Source: Planctomycetota bacterium (GTDB lineage: Bacteria > Planctomycetota > J058). Taken from it: DNA of 62,405 nt. Made by a program: the position numbers and the translations under genes. The notes under the pieces were generated by a model, which saw only the letters and a program-made list of their open reading frames with translations, did no database searches and was not told the origin of the DNA. This document shows, in pieces, positions 31,392 to 41,673 of this stretch. Positions within the stretch are counted from its first letter, which is position 1. Each line of letters opens with the position of its first letter. Where the stretch lies: contig JAHBXY010000037.1 of NCBI GenBank assembly GCA_019636275.1, positions 1 through 62,405 on the forward strand. The letters are read 5' to 3'.

Positions 31392-32536
31392 CGCCGGCCG
31401 CCGCCGCGCCCGACCTGGCCTACGAGGCCCTCGGGGAGGCCTTCCGCATCGGCGGGCGCATCCCCATCCGCAACCGCGTGTTCGCCGCGCCCATGTGCGG
31501 GGCGTCGAAGCTGCCCTACCGGCGGCTGGCGCGCCGCCACGGGGCCGACATCGCCTACACGGAGATGGTCAAGGCCTACCCGCTCGTGCGCGACGACAGG
31601 AAGACCAAGGAGCTCCTGGTCACGGCGCCCGACGAGGCCCCCTGCGGGCCGCAGATCTGCGGCGGCGACCCCGACACCATGGGCCGCGCGGCGGCCGTCC
31701 TCGAAGCCATGGGCTTCCCGCTGGTCGACATCAACATGGGCTGCCCCGTGAAGCGCGTCGTCAACGAGGGCGCGGGCGCGGCGCTGCTCAAGGACCCGGC
31801 GAAGATCGAGGCGGTCGTGCGCGCGTGCGTGCAGGCGGCGACGGTGCCGGTGACGGTCAAGCTGCGCAGCGGCTGGTCGCACCAGGGGCACGCCGACGCC
31901 GTGACGCTCGTGCGCGCGGCCGAGCAGGGCGGCGCGGCGCTCGTGTGCATCCACGGGCGCGTCCGCTCCCAGCACCACGAGGGCGACGTGGACTTCGACG
32001 CGATCGCCCGCGCCAAGCAGGCGGTCTCGATCCCGATCGTCGCCAACGGCGGCATCGAGTCGGCCGAGGACGCCCTGGTCATGGTCCGCGAGACGGGCTG
32101 CGACGCGGTGATGATCGGCCGCGGCGCCTACGGCCGGCCGTGGCTGTTCCGCGACGTCGCCCGCGCCCTCACCGGCCGCCCGCCCCTGCCGCCGCCCGGC
32201 TGGGAGGGGATCTGCGACGTCATGGAGGAGCACCTCGAGGGGATGCTCGACCTCCTCGGGGTCGTCGGCGTGCGCCTCTACCGCAAGTACGCGTCGTGGT
32301 ACTTCCGCGACCTGCCCTGGGGCGCCCACTTCCGCGACCGCGCCTACCGCGCGAGCGAGCCGGAGGTCATGCGCGCGCTGCTGCGCGACTGGCGCGAGCA
32401 CGCGCGGGCCTGCGAGGCGGCCGCCGCCACGGGCGAGCGTCCCCCGGTCCCCGCGTTCCTCGTGGGTGACCCGCGGGCCGCGGACCCCTTCCCGGCGCGG
32501 CCCGGCGACGACGACGAGGACGGCACCTGCGAGTAG
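31388..32536 (+). CDS. dus: tRNA-dihydrouridine synthase (DusB-like)
   Basis: 382 aa, FMN enzyme reducing uridines in tRNA D loops. TIM-barrel landmarks: RVFAAPMCGASKLPYRRLARRHGAD, EMVKAYPL, PCGPQICGGDP, DINMGCPVKRV with catalytic Cys119, GAGAALLKDP, VTVKLRSGW, IHGRVRSQHHEGDVDFD, IPIVANGGI and GCDAVMIGRGAYGRPWLF. The MGCPVKRVVNEGAGAALL string is typical of the DusB subgroup. GTG at 31388 overlaps the phosphatase TGA (GTGA). The last ~40 residues are an acidic extension. The uridine position modified cannot be told. Confidence 0.93.
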   Translation: MTPAAAAPDLAYEALGEAFRIGGRIPIRNRVFAAPMCGASKLPYRRLARRHGADIAYTEMVKAYPLVRDDRKTKELLVTAPDEAPCGPQICGGDPDTMGRAAAVLEAMGFPLVDINMGCPVKRVVNEGAGAALLKDPAKIEAVVRACVQAATVPVTVKLRSGWSHQGHADAVTLVRAAEQGGAALVCIHGRVRSQHHEGDVDFDAIARAKQAVSIPIVANGGIESAEDALVMVRETGCDAVMIGRGAYGRPWLFRDVARALTGRPPLPPPGWEGICDVMEEHLEGMLDLLGVVGVRLYRKYASWYFRDLPWGAHFRDRAYRASEPEVMRALLRDWREHARACEAAAATGERPPVPAFLVGDPRAADPFPARPGDDDEDGTCE

Positions 32537-32593
32537 CCCTCGCGCCGCGGGCGCAGGGACCTGTTACGATGCCCAGGCGCGGAGGGAGGCCCC

Positions 32594-33325
32594 GTGGCGG
32601 ACGAGTCCTTCGACCCCAAGCCGAGCAAGAAGGACACGAAGTCGCAGAAGCGGCCCAAGCGCGACCCGAACCAGCCCTTCCCCAGGGCGAAGGGCGGCGG
32701 GCTGCGGCGGCTGCTCGTGCTCGCCGTGGGCGGGGCCGGCGTCGTGGCGCTGGCGCTGGTCGGCCTCTATTCGGCGCACCTCGGGCGTCCGCCCTGGGAG
32801 TGGTCCGAGGGCGACCGGGCCGGGTTCGTCGACTACTCGAAGACGCAGGTCGACGAGGCGCGCGCGCAGGTCGAGGCGATCGACTGGGCGGCGCTCAAGG
32901 ACACGATCACCGAGAAGACGCGCGCCCTGTGGGACCAGGTGCCGGCCTGGGAGCAGAAGCTCGACAAGAAGCTGGCCGACCTGCGCGGGCAGGACGCGCC
33001 GAGCGGCGGCGCGGCCGCCGCCCCGGCGACGACGCCCGCGGCCACGCCGGCCACCGTCGAGCCGCCGAAGCCGACGCGGCTCGAGCTCGGCTGCGACGCG
33101 TTCCGCGAGGGGATCCGCCACTACAAGAAGTCCATGAACAGCCAGGCGGAGCTGAAGCGCGCCAAGGCGAAGTTCCGCGAGGCCTACGACCACCTCGAGG
33201 CCGCGCACGGGCAGGCCCAGGCGAAGGGGGACGCGGCGCAGGCCGACGAGATCGAGGGCTACCTGCAGCAGGTGAACGTGTACCTGGAGGACTGCAGCAA
33301 GCGCGAGGTCCTCGAACGTCGATAG
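32594..33325 (+). CDS. Single-pass membrane protein of unknown function
   Basis: 243 aa, not recognised. A Lys/Pro-rich cytoplasmic N-terminus (residues 1-36, DPKPSKKDTKSQKRPKRD) precedes one membrane helix (LLVLAVGGAGVVALALVGLY). Then come a helical, charged stretch, an Ala/Pro/Thr linker (~135-155) and a C-terminal helical region with repeated Lys/Glu/Ala (AELKRAKAKFREAYDHLEAAHGQAQAKGD), like a single TPR unit. Two Cys in the C-terminal part (LELGCDAF, LEDCSK) could form a disulfide in the periplasm. GTG 32594 follows GGAGG. TTACGAT at 32563-32569, ~25 bp upstream, looks like a -10 box. It sits before a response regulator, but functional linkage is only by position. Confidence 0.8.
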   Translation: MADESFDPKPSKKDTKSQKRPKRDPNQPFPRAKGGGLRRLLVLAVGGAGVVALALVGLYSAHLGRPPWEWSEGDRAGFVDYSKTQVDEARAQVEAIDWAALKDTITEKTRALWDQVPAWEQKLDKKLADLRGQDAPSGGAAAAPATTPAATPATVEPPKPTRLELGCDAFREGIRHYKKSMNSQAELKRAKAKFREAYDHLEAAHGQAQAKGDAAQADEIEGYLQQVNVYLEDCSKREVLERR

Positions 33326-33354
33326 CGTCGGCCGGTGAGGAGCGTCGAGCAGCC

Positions 33355-34752
33355 ATGATTGGCCGCGTGCTGATCGTCGAGGACGTCCGGGTGCAGGCCC
33401 TGCACCTGCGCCGCATCCTCGAGCGCGACGGTCACCACGTGGAGACGTGCGAGGACCCGGCGGGCGCGCAGGCGGCGCTGACCGGCCGCGCCTTCGACAT
33501 CGTGCTCACCGACCTGCGCCTCCCGGGCGTCGACGGCAGCCAGGGCGAGGGCGGGGGGCTGGCGCTCTTCCGCCAGTGCCGCGAGGCGCTGGGCGAGGAC
33601 GCGCCGACGTTCGTGATCGTCACCGCCTACGGCACGGTGGAGAGCGCGCGCGAGGCGCTGCGCTCGGGCGTCCACGACTACATCACCAAGCCGGTCGACC
33701 CGACCGAGCTGTCGAACCTCGTGGGCAACATCCTCGAGTATCGCCGCCTGCGCCGCGAGAACCGCGAGCTGAGCCAGGCGGTCGCCGCGCGGCGCGTCGA
33801 GGAGAAGCTGATCGGCCAGAGCGTGCCGTTCCTCTCCATGATCGAGCTGGCCAAGGCGGCGGCCGGCAGTGAGGCCACGATCCTCATCCGCGGCGAGAGC
33901 GGCACCGGCAAGGAGCTGATCGCCGAGCTCATCCACGCGGCCAGCCCGCGGGCCAAGGGCCCGTTCGTGAAGGTCAACTGCGGCGCGATCCCGGAGCCGC
34001 TGCTCGAGGCCGAGCTGTTCGGCCACGAGCAGGGCGCCTTCACCGACGCGCGGCAGGCGCGCAAGGGGCGCTTCGAGCTGGCCTCGGGCGGGACGATCTT
34101 CCTGGACGAGATCGGCGAGATGAGCCCGTCGCTGCAGGTGAAGCTCCTGCGCGTGCTGCAGGAGCGCGAGCTCGAGCGGCTGGGCGGACAGGGGCAGGTG
34201 ATCCCGCTCGACATCCGCCTGCTCGCGGCGACGAACCGCGACCTCGAGGGCATGATCCGCGACGGCGGCTTCCGGGAGGACCTCTACTACCGGATCAACG
34301 TGATCACGATCCACGCCCCGCCCCTGCGCGAGCGGCGCGGCGACATCGAGCTCCTGGCCAACGCCTTCTGCGCGCGCTTCAACGAGAAGAACAAGAAGGC
34401 CTTCAAGGGGATCTCGCCGCAGGCGCTCGAGCTCCTGCGCCGCTACCACTGGCCCGGCAACGTGCGCGAGCTGGAGAACGTGATCGAGCGCGCGGTCGTC
34501 CTCGGCCGCGGCGAGTGGATCCTGCCCGAGCACCTCCCGGACCCCCTGCGCCAGGCGACGGCGCGGCGCGACACGGGCGACTTCGCCGAGCGCGTCCTCG
34601 ACGCCGGGATCGGCCTCGAGGACTTCAGCCGGCTCATGATCCAGCGCGCGCTCGAGGCCACGGCCGGCAACGTCTCGCAGGCGGCGCGCAAGCTCGGCCT
34701 GACGCGGCGGACCCTCCAGTACCGCCTCGGCAAGGAGGACGCCCCGCGTTAA
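33355..34752 (+). CDS. Sigma54-type response regulator (NtrC family), paralogue 1
   Basis: 465 aa. Receiver 1-125 with VLIVEDV, phospho-acceptor Asp (~53) in VLTDLRLPG, Thr in IVTAYGT and Lys in ITKPVDP. After the Asp loop there is a short extra segment (SQGEGGG) not found in the neighbour paralogue. AAA+ domain with Walker A GESGTGKE (~180), Walker B GGTIFLDEIGEM (~245), sensor GNVRELENVIERAVVL. The C-terminal Fis-type helix-turn-helix is GNVSQAARKLGLTRRTLQYRL (~440). The sigma54-contact loop reads GAFTDA (34033-34050) rather than GAFTGA. It should activate sigma54 promoters upon phosphorylation. No kinase is adjacent; the hybrid kinases 20 kb away are candidates. Confidence 0.93.
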   Translation: MIGRVLIVEDVRVQALHLRRILERDGHHVETCEDPAGAQAALTGRAFDIVLTDLRLPGVDGSQGEGGGLALFRQCREALGEDAPTFVIVTAYGTVESAREALRSGVHDYITKPVDPTELSNLVGNILEYRRLRRENRELSQAVAARRVEEKLIGQSVPFLSMIELAKAAAGSEATILIRGESGTGKELIAELIHAASPRAKGPFVKVNCGAIPEPLLEAELFGHEQGAFTDARQARKGRFELASGGTIFLDEIGEMSPSLQVKLLRVLQERELERLGGQGQVIPLDIRLLAATNRDLEGMIRDGGFREDLYYRINVITIHAPPLRERRGDIELLANAFCARFNEKNKKAFKGISPQALELLRRYHWPGNVRELENVIERAVVLGRGEWILPEHLPDPLRQATARRDTGDFAERVLDAGIGLEDFSRLMIQRALEATAGNVSQAARKLGLTRRTLQYRLGKEDAPR

Positions 34753-34785
34753 CGGGTGTGCGACGGCCGCGGCCGAGAAGACTCA

Positions 34786-35234
34786 GGTTCACAACAGAGG
34801 AGCAGAGGGAGCAGAGGGCGCCCGCTGCCGACGGCGCGCTGTGGCCGGCAGGAGGGAGGGGAGGGAGCCGAGGGTGCCCGCTGCGGGTGCCAGGCCCTTC
34901 GTGAGCTCGATGAGCGCGTCACTGCTGCGTCGACCCGTTCCCGTTCCCGTTCCCGGTTGTTGGGGCCACATGAACTTCGACCACGAGCGCTGGTCGAAAC
35001 CCTCCTCCGTGTGGTCTCCATGCCCACTCCCACGATCAACAACCTCGGAGGTGCGGGAACGGGATCGGGAACGGGAACGGGAACGAAGACGCGACTGAGA
35101 GTCAGCCGTCAACCATTGGCATTGCGCAAAGGGGACTCAGGGAGACGTTCGAGGTAGAAGCGGAGGTGGGAGCAACGGCGCGCCGCCCCTGCCGCCGGAC
35201 GCCCTCTGCTTCCTCTGCTCCTCTGCGGTGAACC
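34786..35234. repeat. Family A paired inverted repeat element 2 (in the 34753-35324 gap)
   Basis: Left 35-bp repeat 34786-34820 and right 35-bp repeat 35200-35234 are inverted copies differing at about three positions. The 379 bp between hold no convincing ORF but contain a second, nested inverted pair (34934-35085). It separates the two paralogous response regulators. The rest of the gap contains only the RR2 promoter region. Confidence 0.85.
34934..35085. repeat. Nested inverted pair of CCCGTT tandem repeats inside family A element 2
   Basis: 34934-34956 is a run of the hexamer CCCGTT (about 3.5 units). 35054-35085 is its complement, a run of GGGAAC units with one variant (GGGATC). They face each other across ~97 bp that include a non-GC-rich stretch, giving a stem of about 22 bp inside the larger stem of the family A pair. 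Confidence 0.8.
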
Positions 35235-35311
35235 CTCCTCCTCCTCCCCGGGCGTGTCCTCCCGTTCACCCGGCGCCGGGTCGGGTGCCTGCCCGAACGG
35301 TGGGTGACCGC

Positions 35312-35324
35312 TATACTGACGCTG
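35312..35324 (+). promoter_or_regulatory. Possible -10 element giving a leaderless or near-leaderless RR2 transcript
   Basis: TATACT at 35312-35317 matches five of six -10 consensus bases and is unusual in this GC-rich DNA. A start about seven bases later falls at the ATG at 35325. There is no Shine-Dalgarno between it and the ATG. No clear -35 box is seen at standard spacing. Confidence 0.4.
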
Positions 35325-36737
<1,413 letters not shown>

Positions 36738-36758
36738 GCGCCTCGCGGCGAGCTGGAA

Positions 36759-37132
36759 GGTTCACAACAGAGGAGCAGAGGGAGCAGAGGGCGGGTGGGC
36801 CTCAGGCCCTCGGGCCGCCGACCCCGATGAGGCTCCGAGAGGAGTCGCTGCGCGACACCCCTGACGTGAGCCCGTCGACGTGAGCCCGCGATGCGCCCGC
36901 GGTGCGACCGCCTCCCCTGGCCCGAGTGCTGCTCGTTCCAGGCGCCGAAGTCCTCGACCTCCTCGACCTCCTCCCAGGCCTCCGCAGGCCTCCCGCCCCC
37001 GTGGGGAGTCAGTCGGCTCGTTCCTGGCACGGGACCACGGCGAGTGTCGCCGGGTCGACGCGTCGGGAGCACCGAGGGCTCCGGCAGGCTGGATCAGGAC
37101 GGCCTCTGCTCCCTCTGCTCCTCTGTTGTGAT
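36759..37132. repeat. Family A paired inverted repeat element 3 (in the 36738-37156 gap)
   Basis: Left repeat 36759-36793 is identical over 35 bp to the left repeat of element 2. Right repeat 37101-37132 is the inverted copy. The ~307 bp between have no convincing gene. The element fills the gap between the convergent stops of the second response regulator (36737) and mnmE (37157). Confidence 0.85.
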
Positions 37133-37156
37133 CTCACTCGCGGCCGCAGCGCCGCT

Positions 37157-38503
37157 TCACTTGCCGATGCAGAACTGCCCGAACACCCGGTCGAGCACGT
37201 CGTCGGTCGTCACCGCCCCCGTGAGCTCGCCCAGGGCCTCGAGCGCCGCGCCCAGCTCGACCGCGGCCAGCTCCGCCCGCGCGGGGTCCTGACCGCGCAG
37301 CAGGTCGGCGGCCCGGGCCACCGCCTCGAGCGCGCGGCCGAGGTGCGCCTCCTGCCGGGCCGTGCCGGTCAGCTCCGGCGCCGCGCCCCGGCCGGCGAGC
37401 GCGGCGTCGACCGCCTTGCCGAGGGCCAGGAGCCCCTCGCCCGTGACCGCGGAGGTGCGGAGGCCGTCGCCGAGGGAGTGGGCGAGGTCGGCCTTCGTCG
37501 TGACGACCAGGGCATCGCTCGAGCCGTTGGCCGGCGGGCGCGGGTCGAGGCCGTCGACCACCTGCACGACGAGGTCGGCCGAGGCGGCGGCCGCGCGGGC
37601 CAGGTCCAGCGCGCGCGCCTCGACCTCGCTCGTGGCCGGCTTCTCGCCCGCCGTGTCGAGGAGCCGCGCGACGCGGCCCGACGGCAGCCGCCACGACGCC
37701 CCGACGACGTCGCGGGTGGTGCCAGCGTGCGGCGAGACCAGCGCCGCCGGCGCGCCGCACAGGGCATTCAGGAGCGACGACTTGCCCGCGTTCGCCGGGC
37801 CGACGAGGGCCACGACCGGCTCGGTCCCGGCCTGCGGGCGGGCTCGTCCGGCGGTCAGCAGCGCCCGCACGGCCGACGCGGCGCCGTCGAGGCGCGCCGC
37901 GAGCGCGGCTCCCGGCGCGTGGTCGATCTCCTCCTCGGAGAAGTCGATCGCCGCCTCGACGTGGGCCAGGACGTCGGTCAGCGCGGCCTTGACCTCGTCG
38001 ACCCGGCCGCGCGCGCCGCCGGCCAGGGCGCGCAGGGCGGCGCGCGCCAGGGCGGCGTCCTCGGCCGTCGTCAGGGCCAGGACCGCCTCGGCCTGGGTCA
38101 GGTCGAGGCGCCCTGTGAGGAACGCGCGGCGGGTGAACTCGCCGGGCGCCGCCGGCCGCGCGCCAGCGGCCTCGAGGACCAGCAGGAGCCGGCGCACGAG
38201 CGGCGGCGCGCCCGGGACCCACAGCTCGACCACGTCCTGCCCGGTGTAGCTGCGCGGCGCCCTCAGCCACACGGCGACGACCGGCGCGGGCGGCCAGCCG
38301 GGGAGGCGTAAGGCGCCGTCCTCCCTGGACCCGGCCCGCGGGCCGCCGGCGCGGGCCGTCGCCGGTGCGAACACCTCGCCGGCCAGGGCCCACGCGCGCG
38401 GGCCCGACAGCCGCACGACCGCCCGGGCCGAGGCCCCCGGCGCCGACGACAGGGCGACCACCGTGTCGTCCGGCGTCCCCCGCTCCGGCGCGGCGAGCGC
38501 CAC
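37157..38503 (-). CDS. mnmE: tRNA uridine-5-carboxymethylaminomethyl(34) synthesis GTPase MnmE
   Basis: 448 aa. With MnmG it modifies the wobble uridine of several tRNAs. The N-terminal folate-binding domain shows TVVALSSAPG, RAVVRLSGP, SYTGQDVVELW and PGEFTRRAFLTGRLDLTQAEAV. The G domain has P-loop GPANAGKSSLLNAL (~235-247), switch AGTTRDVV, DTAGEKP, and TKAD for guanine. The protein ends FCIGK with the essential Cys445. P-loop Ala-Asn-Ala and the TKAD form (usually NKxD) are mild variants. GTG at 38503 starts 10 bp after the yidC stop: the conserved yidC-mnmE order. The usual rnpA and rpmH are not upstream here. Confidence 0.95.
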   Translation of the reverse strand: MALAAPERGTPDDTVVALSSAPGASARAVVRLSGPRAWALAGEVFAPATARAGGPRAGSREDGALRLPGWPPAPVVAVWLRAPRSYTGQDVVELWVPGAPPLVRRLLLVLEAAGARPAAPGEFTRRAFLTGRLDLTQAEAVLALTTAEDAALARAALRALAGGARGRVDEVKAALTDVLAHVEAAIDFSEEEIDHAPGAALAARLDGAASAVRALLTAGRARPQAGTEPVVALVGPANAGKSSLLNALCGAPAALVSPHAGTTRDVVGASWRLPSGRVARLLDTAGEKPATSEVEARALDLARAAAASADLVVQVVDGLDPRPPANGSSDALVVTTKADLAHSLGDGLRTSAVTGEGLLALGKAVDAALAGRGAAPELTGTARQEAHLGRALEAVARAADLLRGQDPARAELAAVELGAALEALGELTGAVTTDDVLDRVFGQFCIGK

Positions 38504-38513
38504 GGCGCGGGCG

Positions 38514-40403
38514 TTAGCCCATCATCGGGACGGGGGCGCCCCCGACGGGGCCCTCCGTCTTCTCGATGTGCTTCTTCACCCACTTCTGCTCGGCGATGCT
38601 CCAGAACGACGACGTGATGAAGTAGAGCATGAGCCCGCTGGGCGCCGTGTAGAGGAGCACGCCGAAGAACGGGATGATCATCTTCATCATGCGCTGCTGC
38701 TCGGCCGCCCGAGGGTCGGTGGCCTTGGGCTGCATCTGCTGCTGCAGCCAGTAGGTGAAGATCATGATCAGCGGCAGCACCGACAGCGCGTTGCCGAGGA
38801 ACGGGATGGCGAACGGCAGGCGGAAGAGCACGTCGGGCACGCTCAGGTCGGTGATCCACAGCCCCAGCGGCTGCCCGCGGATGTCGACGCTGTAGTTGAG
38901 CGCGTTCCACAGGCCGATGAACACGGGGAGCTGGAGGAAGATCGGGCCCAGGCAGCCGATCGGGTTCACCCCCGCCTTGCGCATGAGGTCCATCTGCTCG
39001 GCCGAGAACTGGCGCTGCGCCTCGGGGGTCATCGACCCGTCCTTGCGCGTGTACTTCTCCTTCAGCTTGTTCAGCTCCGGCGCCATCTTCTGCATGCGGA
39101 GCATGTTCTTCTGGCTCCAGATCGACAGCGGCAGGAGCAGGCTGCGGACCAGGAACGTGAGCAGGATGATCGCCACGCCCCAGTTGCCGACGATCGCCTG
39201 GAACCCGCCCAGGACCCACAGGAGGACCTTGGCCATCTGCTCGAACCAGCCGTAGTCGATGAGCTGCTCCAGCCCGAAGCCGTGGTAGGGGCCGGCCTCG
39301 GCCTCGAACACGGCCTTCTTCTTGGGGCCGACGTAGACCATGAACGTGTCGGCGCGGCGCTCCCCGGGCGCGAGCTTCTCCGGGTCGACCGTGCCCCAGG
39401 CCAGGGCCTGGTGGGCCAGTCCGTCGGGCTGGTCCTTGTCGGCGGGCATGACGCCGGTCGTCTGCAGGAGGCCCTGGGCGGCGGCCGCGCCCAGCTTGCC
39501 CTTCTCGGGGACGACGACGCCCGCGAAGTACTTCGTGGCCGTGCCGAAGAAGGTGACCTCGCCGGGGCCGCGGGCGACGGTCAGGTCGGGCGCGTCCAGG
39601 CGCGCAGCGTCGGTCGCGGCGAGGGTCTCGAGGAGGACCTTCCGCTCGGGGCGCGCGCCGATCACGGCCTGCTGGCCGGCGGTGCGCGCGTCGCCCGAGT
39701 CGTCGACCATGCCGGCCGGTCCCAGGAGGCGGTAGCCGAACTCGACGGGCTCCGCGGTCGTGTTCTCGATCTCGACGGTCAGGTCGAAGTGGAAGCGCGG
39801 GGGCTCGCCGTCCTTCGGCGCCGGCGGCGGCGCGTAGGTCTTGCTCAGCCGCACCCCGTTGGGCAGGAGCAGGCTGAAGCGGTGCTTCCCGCCGTCGAGG
39901 GCCTCGTGCGCCCAGGTGCCCCGCGCCGCTTCGAGCAGGTCGGGCCGCAGCGGCTCGACGGCGAACGAGCGCGGCCCGCGCACCGGGTAGGGGTGCAGGA
40001 TCTCGAGCGGCCGGCGCGGGCGTCGGTCGTCGTGGTCGGCCACGCGCGTCGAGTCATGCACGTAGGTGGTGTCGAAGATCTCCTTGAACGTGAGCGTCTC
40101 GACGGCCGCGCCCGCGCTCGTGAGCGTGATCGTGTGCTCGGGCGTCTCGAACGGGATGTCGCGCAGGAGCGGGTGCGCCTCGACCCGGGGGAGCGCGTCC
40201 CGGGGCGCGACGGGCGCGCGCGGGGTGTCGACCGGCGCCGTGCCGTCGTCCTGCAACTCCTCGCCGGCGAGGCGCTTGCGCTCCTCCTCCAGCCGGCGCT
40301 GCTCCGCCTGCCACTTCTCGACCTGAGGAGCGTAGTAGAAGCGCTGGTACCCCATCCAGGAGAGGAGGATGAGGGCGATGACGATGATGCCTTGCTTGTC
40401 CAT
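38514..40403 (-). CDS. yidC: Membrane protein insertase YidC
   Basis: 629 aa. TM1 (IIVIALILLSWMGYQRFYY) is followed by a ~330-residue periplasmic P1 domain (ITLTSAGAAVETLTFKEI..FFGTATKYFAGVVVPE), found only in Gram-negative type YidC. The insertase core then has five helices with LEQLIDYGWFEQMAKVLLWVL, NWGVAIILLTFLVRSLLLPLSIWSQ carrying the groove Arg (LVRSLLLP), KMAPELNKLKEKY, GCLGPIFLQLPVFIGLWNAL and AEQQRMMKMIIPFFGVLLY. It inserts and folds inner-membrane proteins with or without SecYEG. ATG 40403. It overlaps no neighbour upstream; the 408-bp gap contains a family B repeat. Confidence 0.95.
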   Translation of the reverse strand: MDKQGIIVIALILLSWMGYQRFYYAPQVEKWQAEQRRLEEERKRLAGEELQDDGTAPVDTPRAPVAPRDALPRVEAHPLLRDIPFETPEHTITLTSAGAAVETLTFKEIFDTTYVHDSTRVADHDDRRPRRPLEILHPYPVRGPRSFAVEPLRPDLLEAARGTWAHEALDGGKHRFSLLLPNGVRLSKTYAPPPAPKDGEPPRFHFDLTVEIENTTAEPVEFGYRLLGPAGMVDDSGDARTAGQQAVIGARPERKVLLETLAATDAARLDAPDLTVARGPGEVTFFGTATKYFAGVVVPEKGKLGAAAAQGLLQTTGVMPADKDQPDGLAHQALAWGTVDPEKLAPGERRADTFMVYVGPKKKAVFEAEAGPYHGFGLEQLIDYGWFEQMAKVLLWVLGGFQAIVGNWGVAIILLTFLVRSLLLPLSIWSQKNMLRMQKMAPELNKLKEKYTRKDGSMTPEAQRQFSAEQMDLMRKAGVNPIGCLGPIFLQLPVFIGLWNALNYSVDIRGQPLGLWITDLSVPDVLFRLPFAIPFLGNALSVLPLIMIFTYWLQQQMQPKATDPRAAEQQRMMKMIIPFFGVLLYTAPSGLMLYFITSSFWSIAEQKWVKKHIEKTEGPVGGAPVPMMG

Positions 40404-40579
40404 GGACCTGCGCCGCGCGGTGGAGACCCGGTTTGCTGGGCCACCACGCTACCACGGGAGGTGAGAGCGTGTTGCCGGGCGACCACCGAGGGTGCGCGAG
40501 GGTGCGCCGGGATCAACGACGGCCGATGCAGGTCGGTCCCGTCGATCGCTCGCGCGCGGGCGCCGCGGAGGCCAGGGGA

Positions 40580-40806
40580 GGAATGCAGCCACGAGCGAGG
40601 CGAGGCCGCGGAGGCCGAGGCGATGCGGCGCGCGCGCGGCCGGGTATCGATCGCCTGATCCTCGGTGGGCCGCCGCAGCACGCGGGAGACCCGCGGCTGC
40701 GGACGGACGCGAGCGATAGGGGCCGCCGGGCTTGCAGCGCCGCAGCCGCGGGGCGGAGCTCGCGAAGGCGGGCCACACCGGCGTCCGCGCGCCCTGCAGC
40801 CGTCGA
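40580..40806. repeat. Family B GC-rich intergenic repeat, copy 3 (in the 40404-40811 gap)
   Basis: Contains GAGCGAGGCGAGGCCGCG, GGCCGAGGCGATGCGGCGCG with the following CGCGCGCGG, a 13-bp inverted repeat CCCGCGGCTGCGG / CCGCAGCCGCGGG about 40 bp apart, and the terminal GCAGCCGTCGATC ending 5 bp from the metallophosphoesterase stop codon. No gene is seen in the gap. Confidence 0.6.
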
Positions 40807-40811
40807 TCCCG

Positions 40812-41576
40812 CTACCTGCCCTCGCGGAGGCGGTGCGCCAGGTAGTCCGGGAGCCGGTCGATCTTCTCCATGCGCTTGATCACCGACTCGATGTCGTAGG
40901 GGACGCGGCGGAAGATGACCCGGTCGCCGTCGAAGAGGACGTAGCTGGAGCGGTTGTTGCCGTCGCGCGGCTGCCCGACCGAGCCGACGTTGATGATGAC
41001 CTTCTCGTCGTCGAGCGGGTACTCGTTGTCCCCGTCCTGCGGCAGCTTGAACAGCCCGCTCTCGGTCATCACGCCGGGGGCGTGGGTGTGGCCGTTGAAG
41101 GCCACGCGCTCGACGTGCTCGAAGATCCCGTAGATCTTCTCGGGGTTGAGGACGTCGGTCGGGAAGACGTACTCGCGCGTCGGGTCGCGCGGCGAGCCGT
41201 GGACGTACTGCACGCCGCGGTCGTCGTCGGAGTCGACCGAGATGGGCATGTCGCCCAGGAACTGCCAGCGGGCGTTGCGCAGCTCCTCCTCGACCGCCTC
41301 GAGGTGGAACTGCTCGCGCGTCCAGTCGATCGCCGCCTTGGCCTTCGGGTTGAAGCCCACGGCGCCGTAGAGGACGGCCTCCTCGTGGTTGCCGAGGATC
41401 GTGAACTTGAAGGTCGTGCGGGCGATGTCCACGCAGTCGAGCGGCGTCGGCCCGTAGCCGATCACGTCGCCCAGGCAGACGATCTCGTCGGCCTTGTGCT
41501 CCTCGATGTCCTTGAGGACAGCGGTGAGGGCCTCGATGTTCGAGTGGATGTCGCTGACGATCGCCGTGACTACCAA
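40812..41576 (-). CDS. Metallophosphoesterase family protein (YfcE-like fold)
   Basis: 254 aa. Starts TAIVSDIHSNIEALTAVL (SDIHxN), then VCLGDVIGYGPTPLDCVD, ILGNHEEAV, FNGHTHAPGVM, and VINVGSVGQPRDGN: all five metallophosphatase motifs in order. This small cytoplasmic subgroup is broadly distributed, and the ...VIGYGP...C form is common in Planctomycetota and Deltaproteobacteria-like genomes. The phosphodiester substrate is unknown. The start appears to be TTG at 41576 with GTGAGG upstream; no ATG or GTG fits the conserved N-terminus. The lepB gene lies ~100 bp upstream in the same direction. Confidence 0.88.
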   Translation of the reverse strand: MVVTAIVSDIHSNIEALTAVLKDIEEHKADEIVCLGDVIGYGPTPLDCVDIARTTFKFTILGNHEEAVLYGAVGFNPKAKAAIDWTREQFHLEAVEEELRNARWQFLGDMPISVDSDDDRGVQYVHGSPRDPTREYVFPTDVLNPEKIYGIFEHVERVAFNGHTHAPGVMTESGLFKLPQDGDNEYPLDDEKVIINVGSVGQPRDGNNRSSYVLFDGDRVIFRRVPYDIESVIKRMEKIDRLPDYLAHRLREGR

Positions 41577-41673
41577 GGCAGCCTCACGAGCACGGTGTGC
41601 CCTCGCACACCGGGCAGCATGGTAGCGACGCCCACGGGCGCGTCAAGCGCGGAACTCGTTTCGCGGCCAGGGT

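Noticed and set aside
34934..35085. CRISPR-like array from the CCCGTT/GGGAAC runs
   Set aside because: Units are 6 bp, directly abutting and inverted relative to each other; there are no spacers and no cas genes.
34786..35234. Possible four-helix-bundle or other small gene inside family A elements
   Set aside because: Frames across the repeats end in text such as SAPSAPLL that is only the translated repeat; no conserved protein core could be found in any of the four elements.
37157..40403. Replication origin next to yidC-mnmE
   Set aside because: The usual rpmH, rnpA, dnaA and DnaA-box clusters are not in the flanking sequence.
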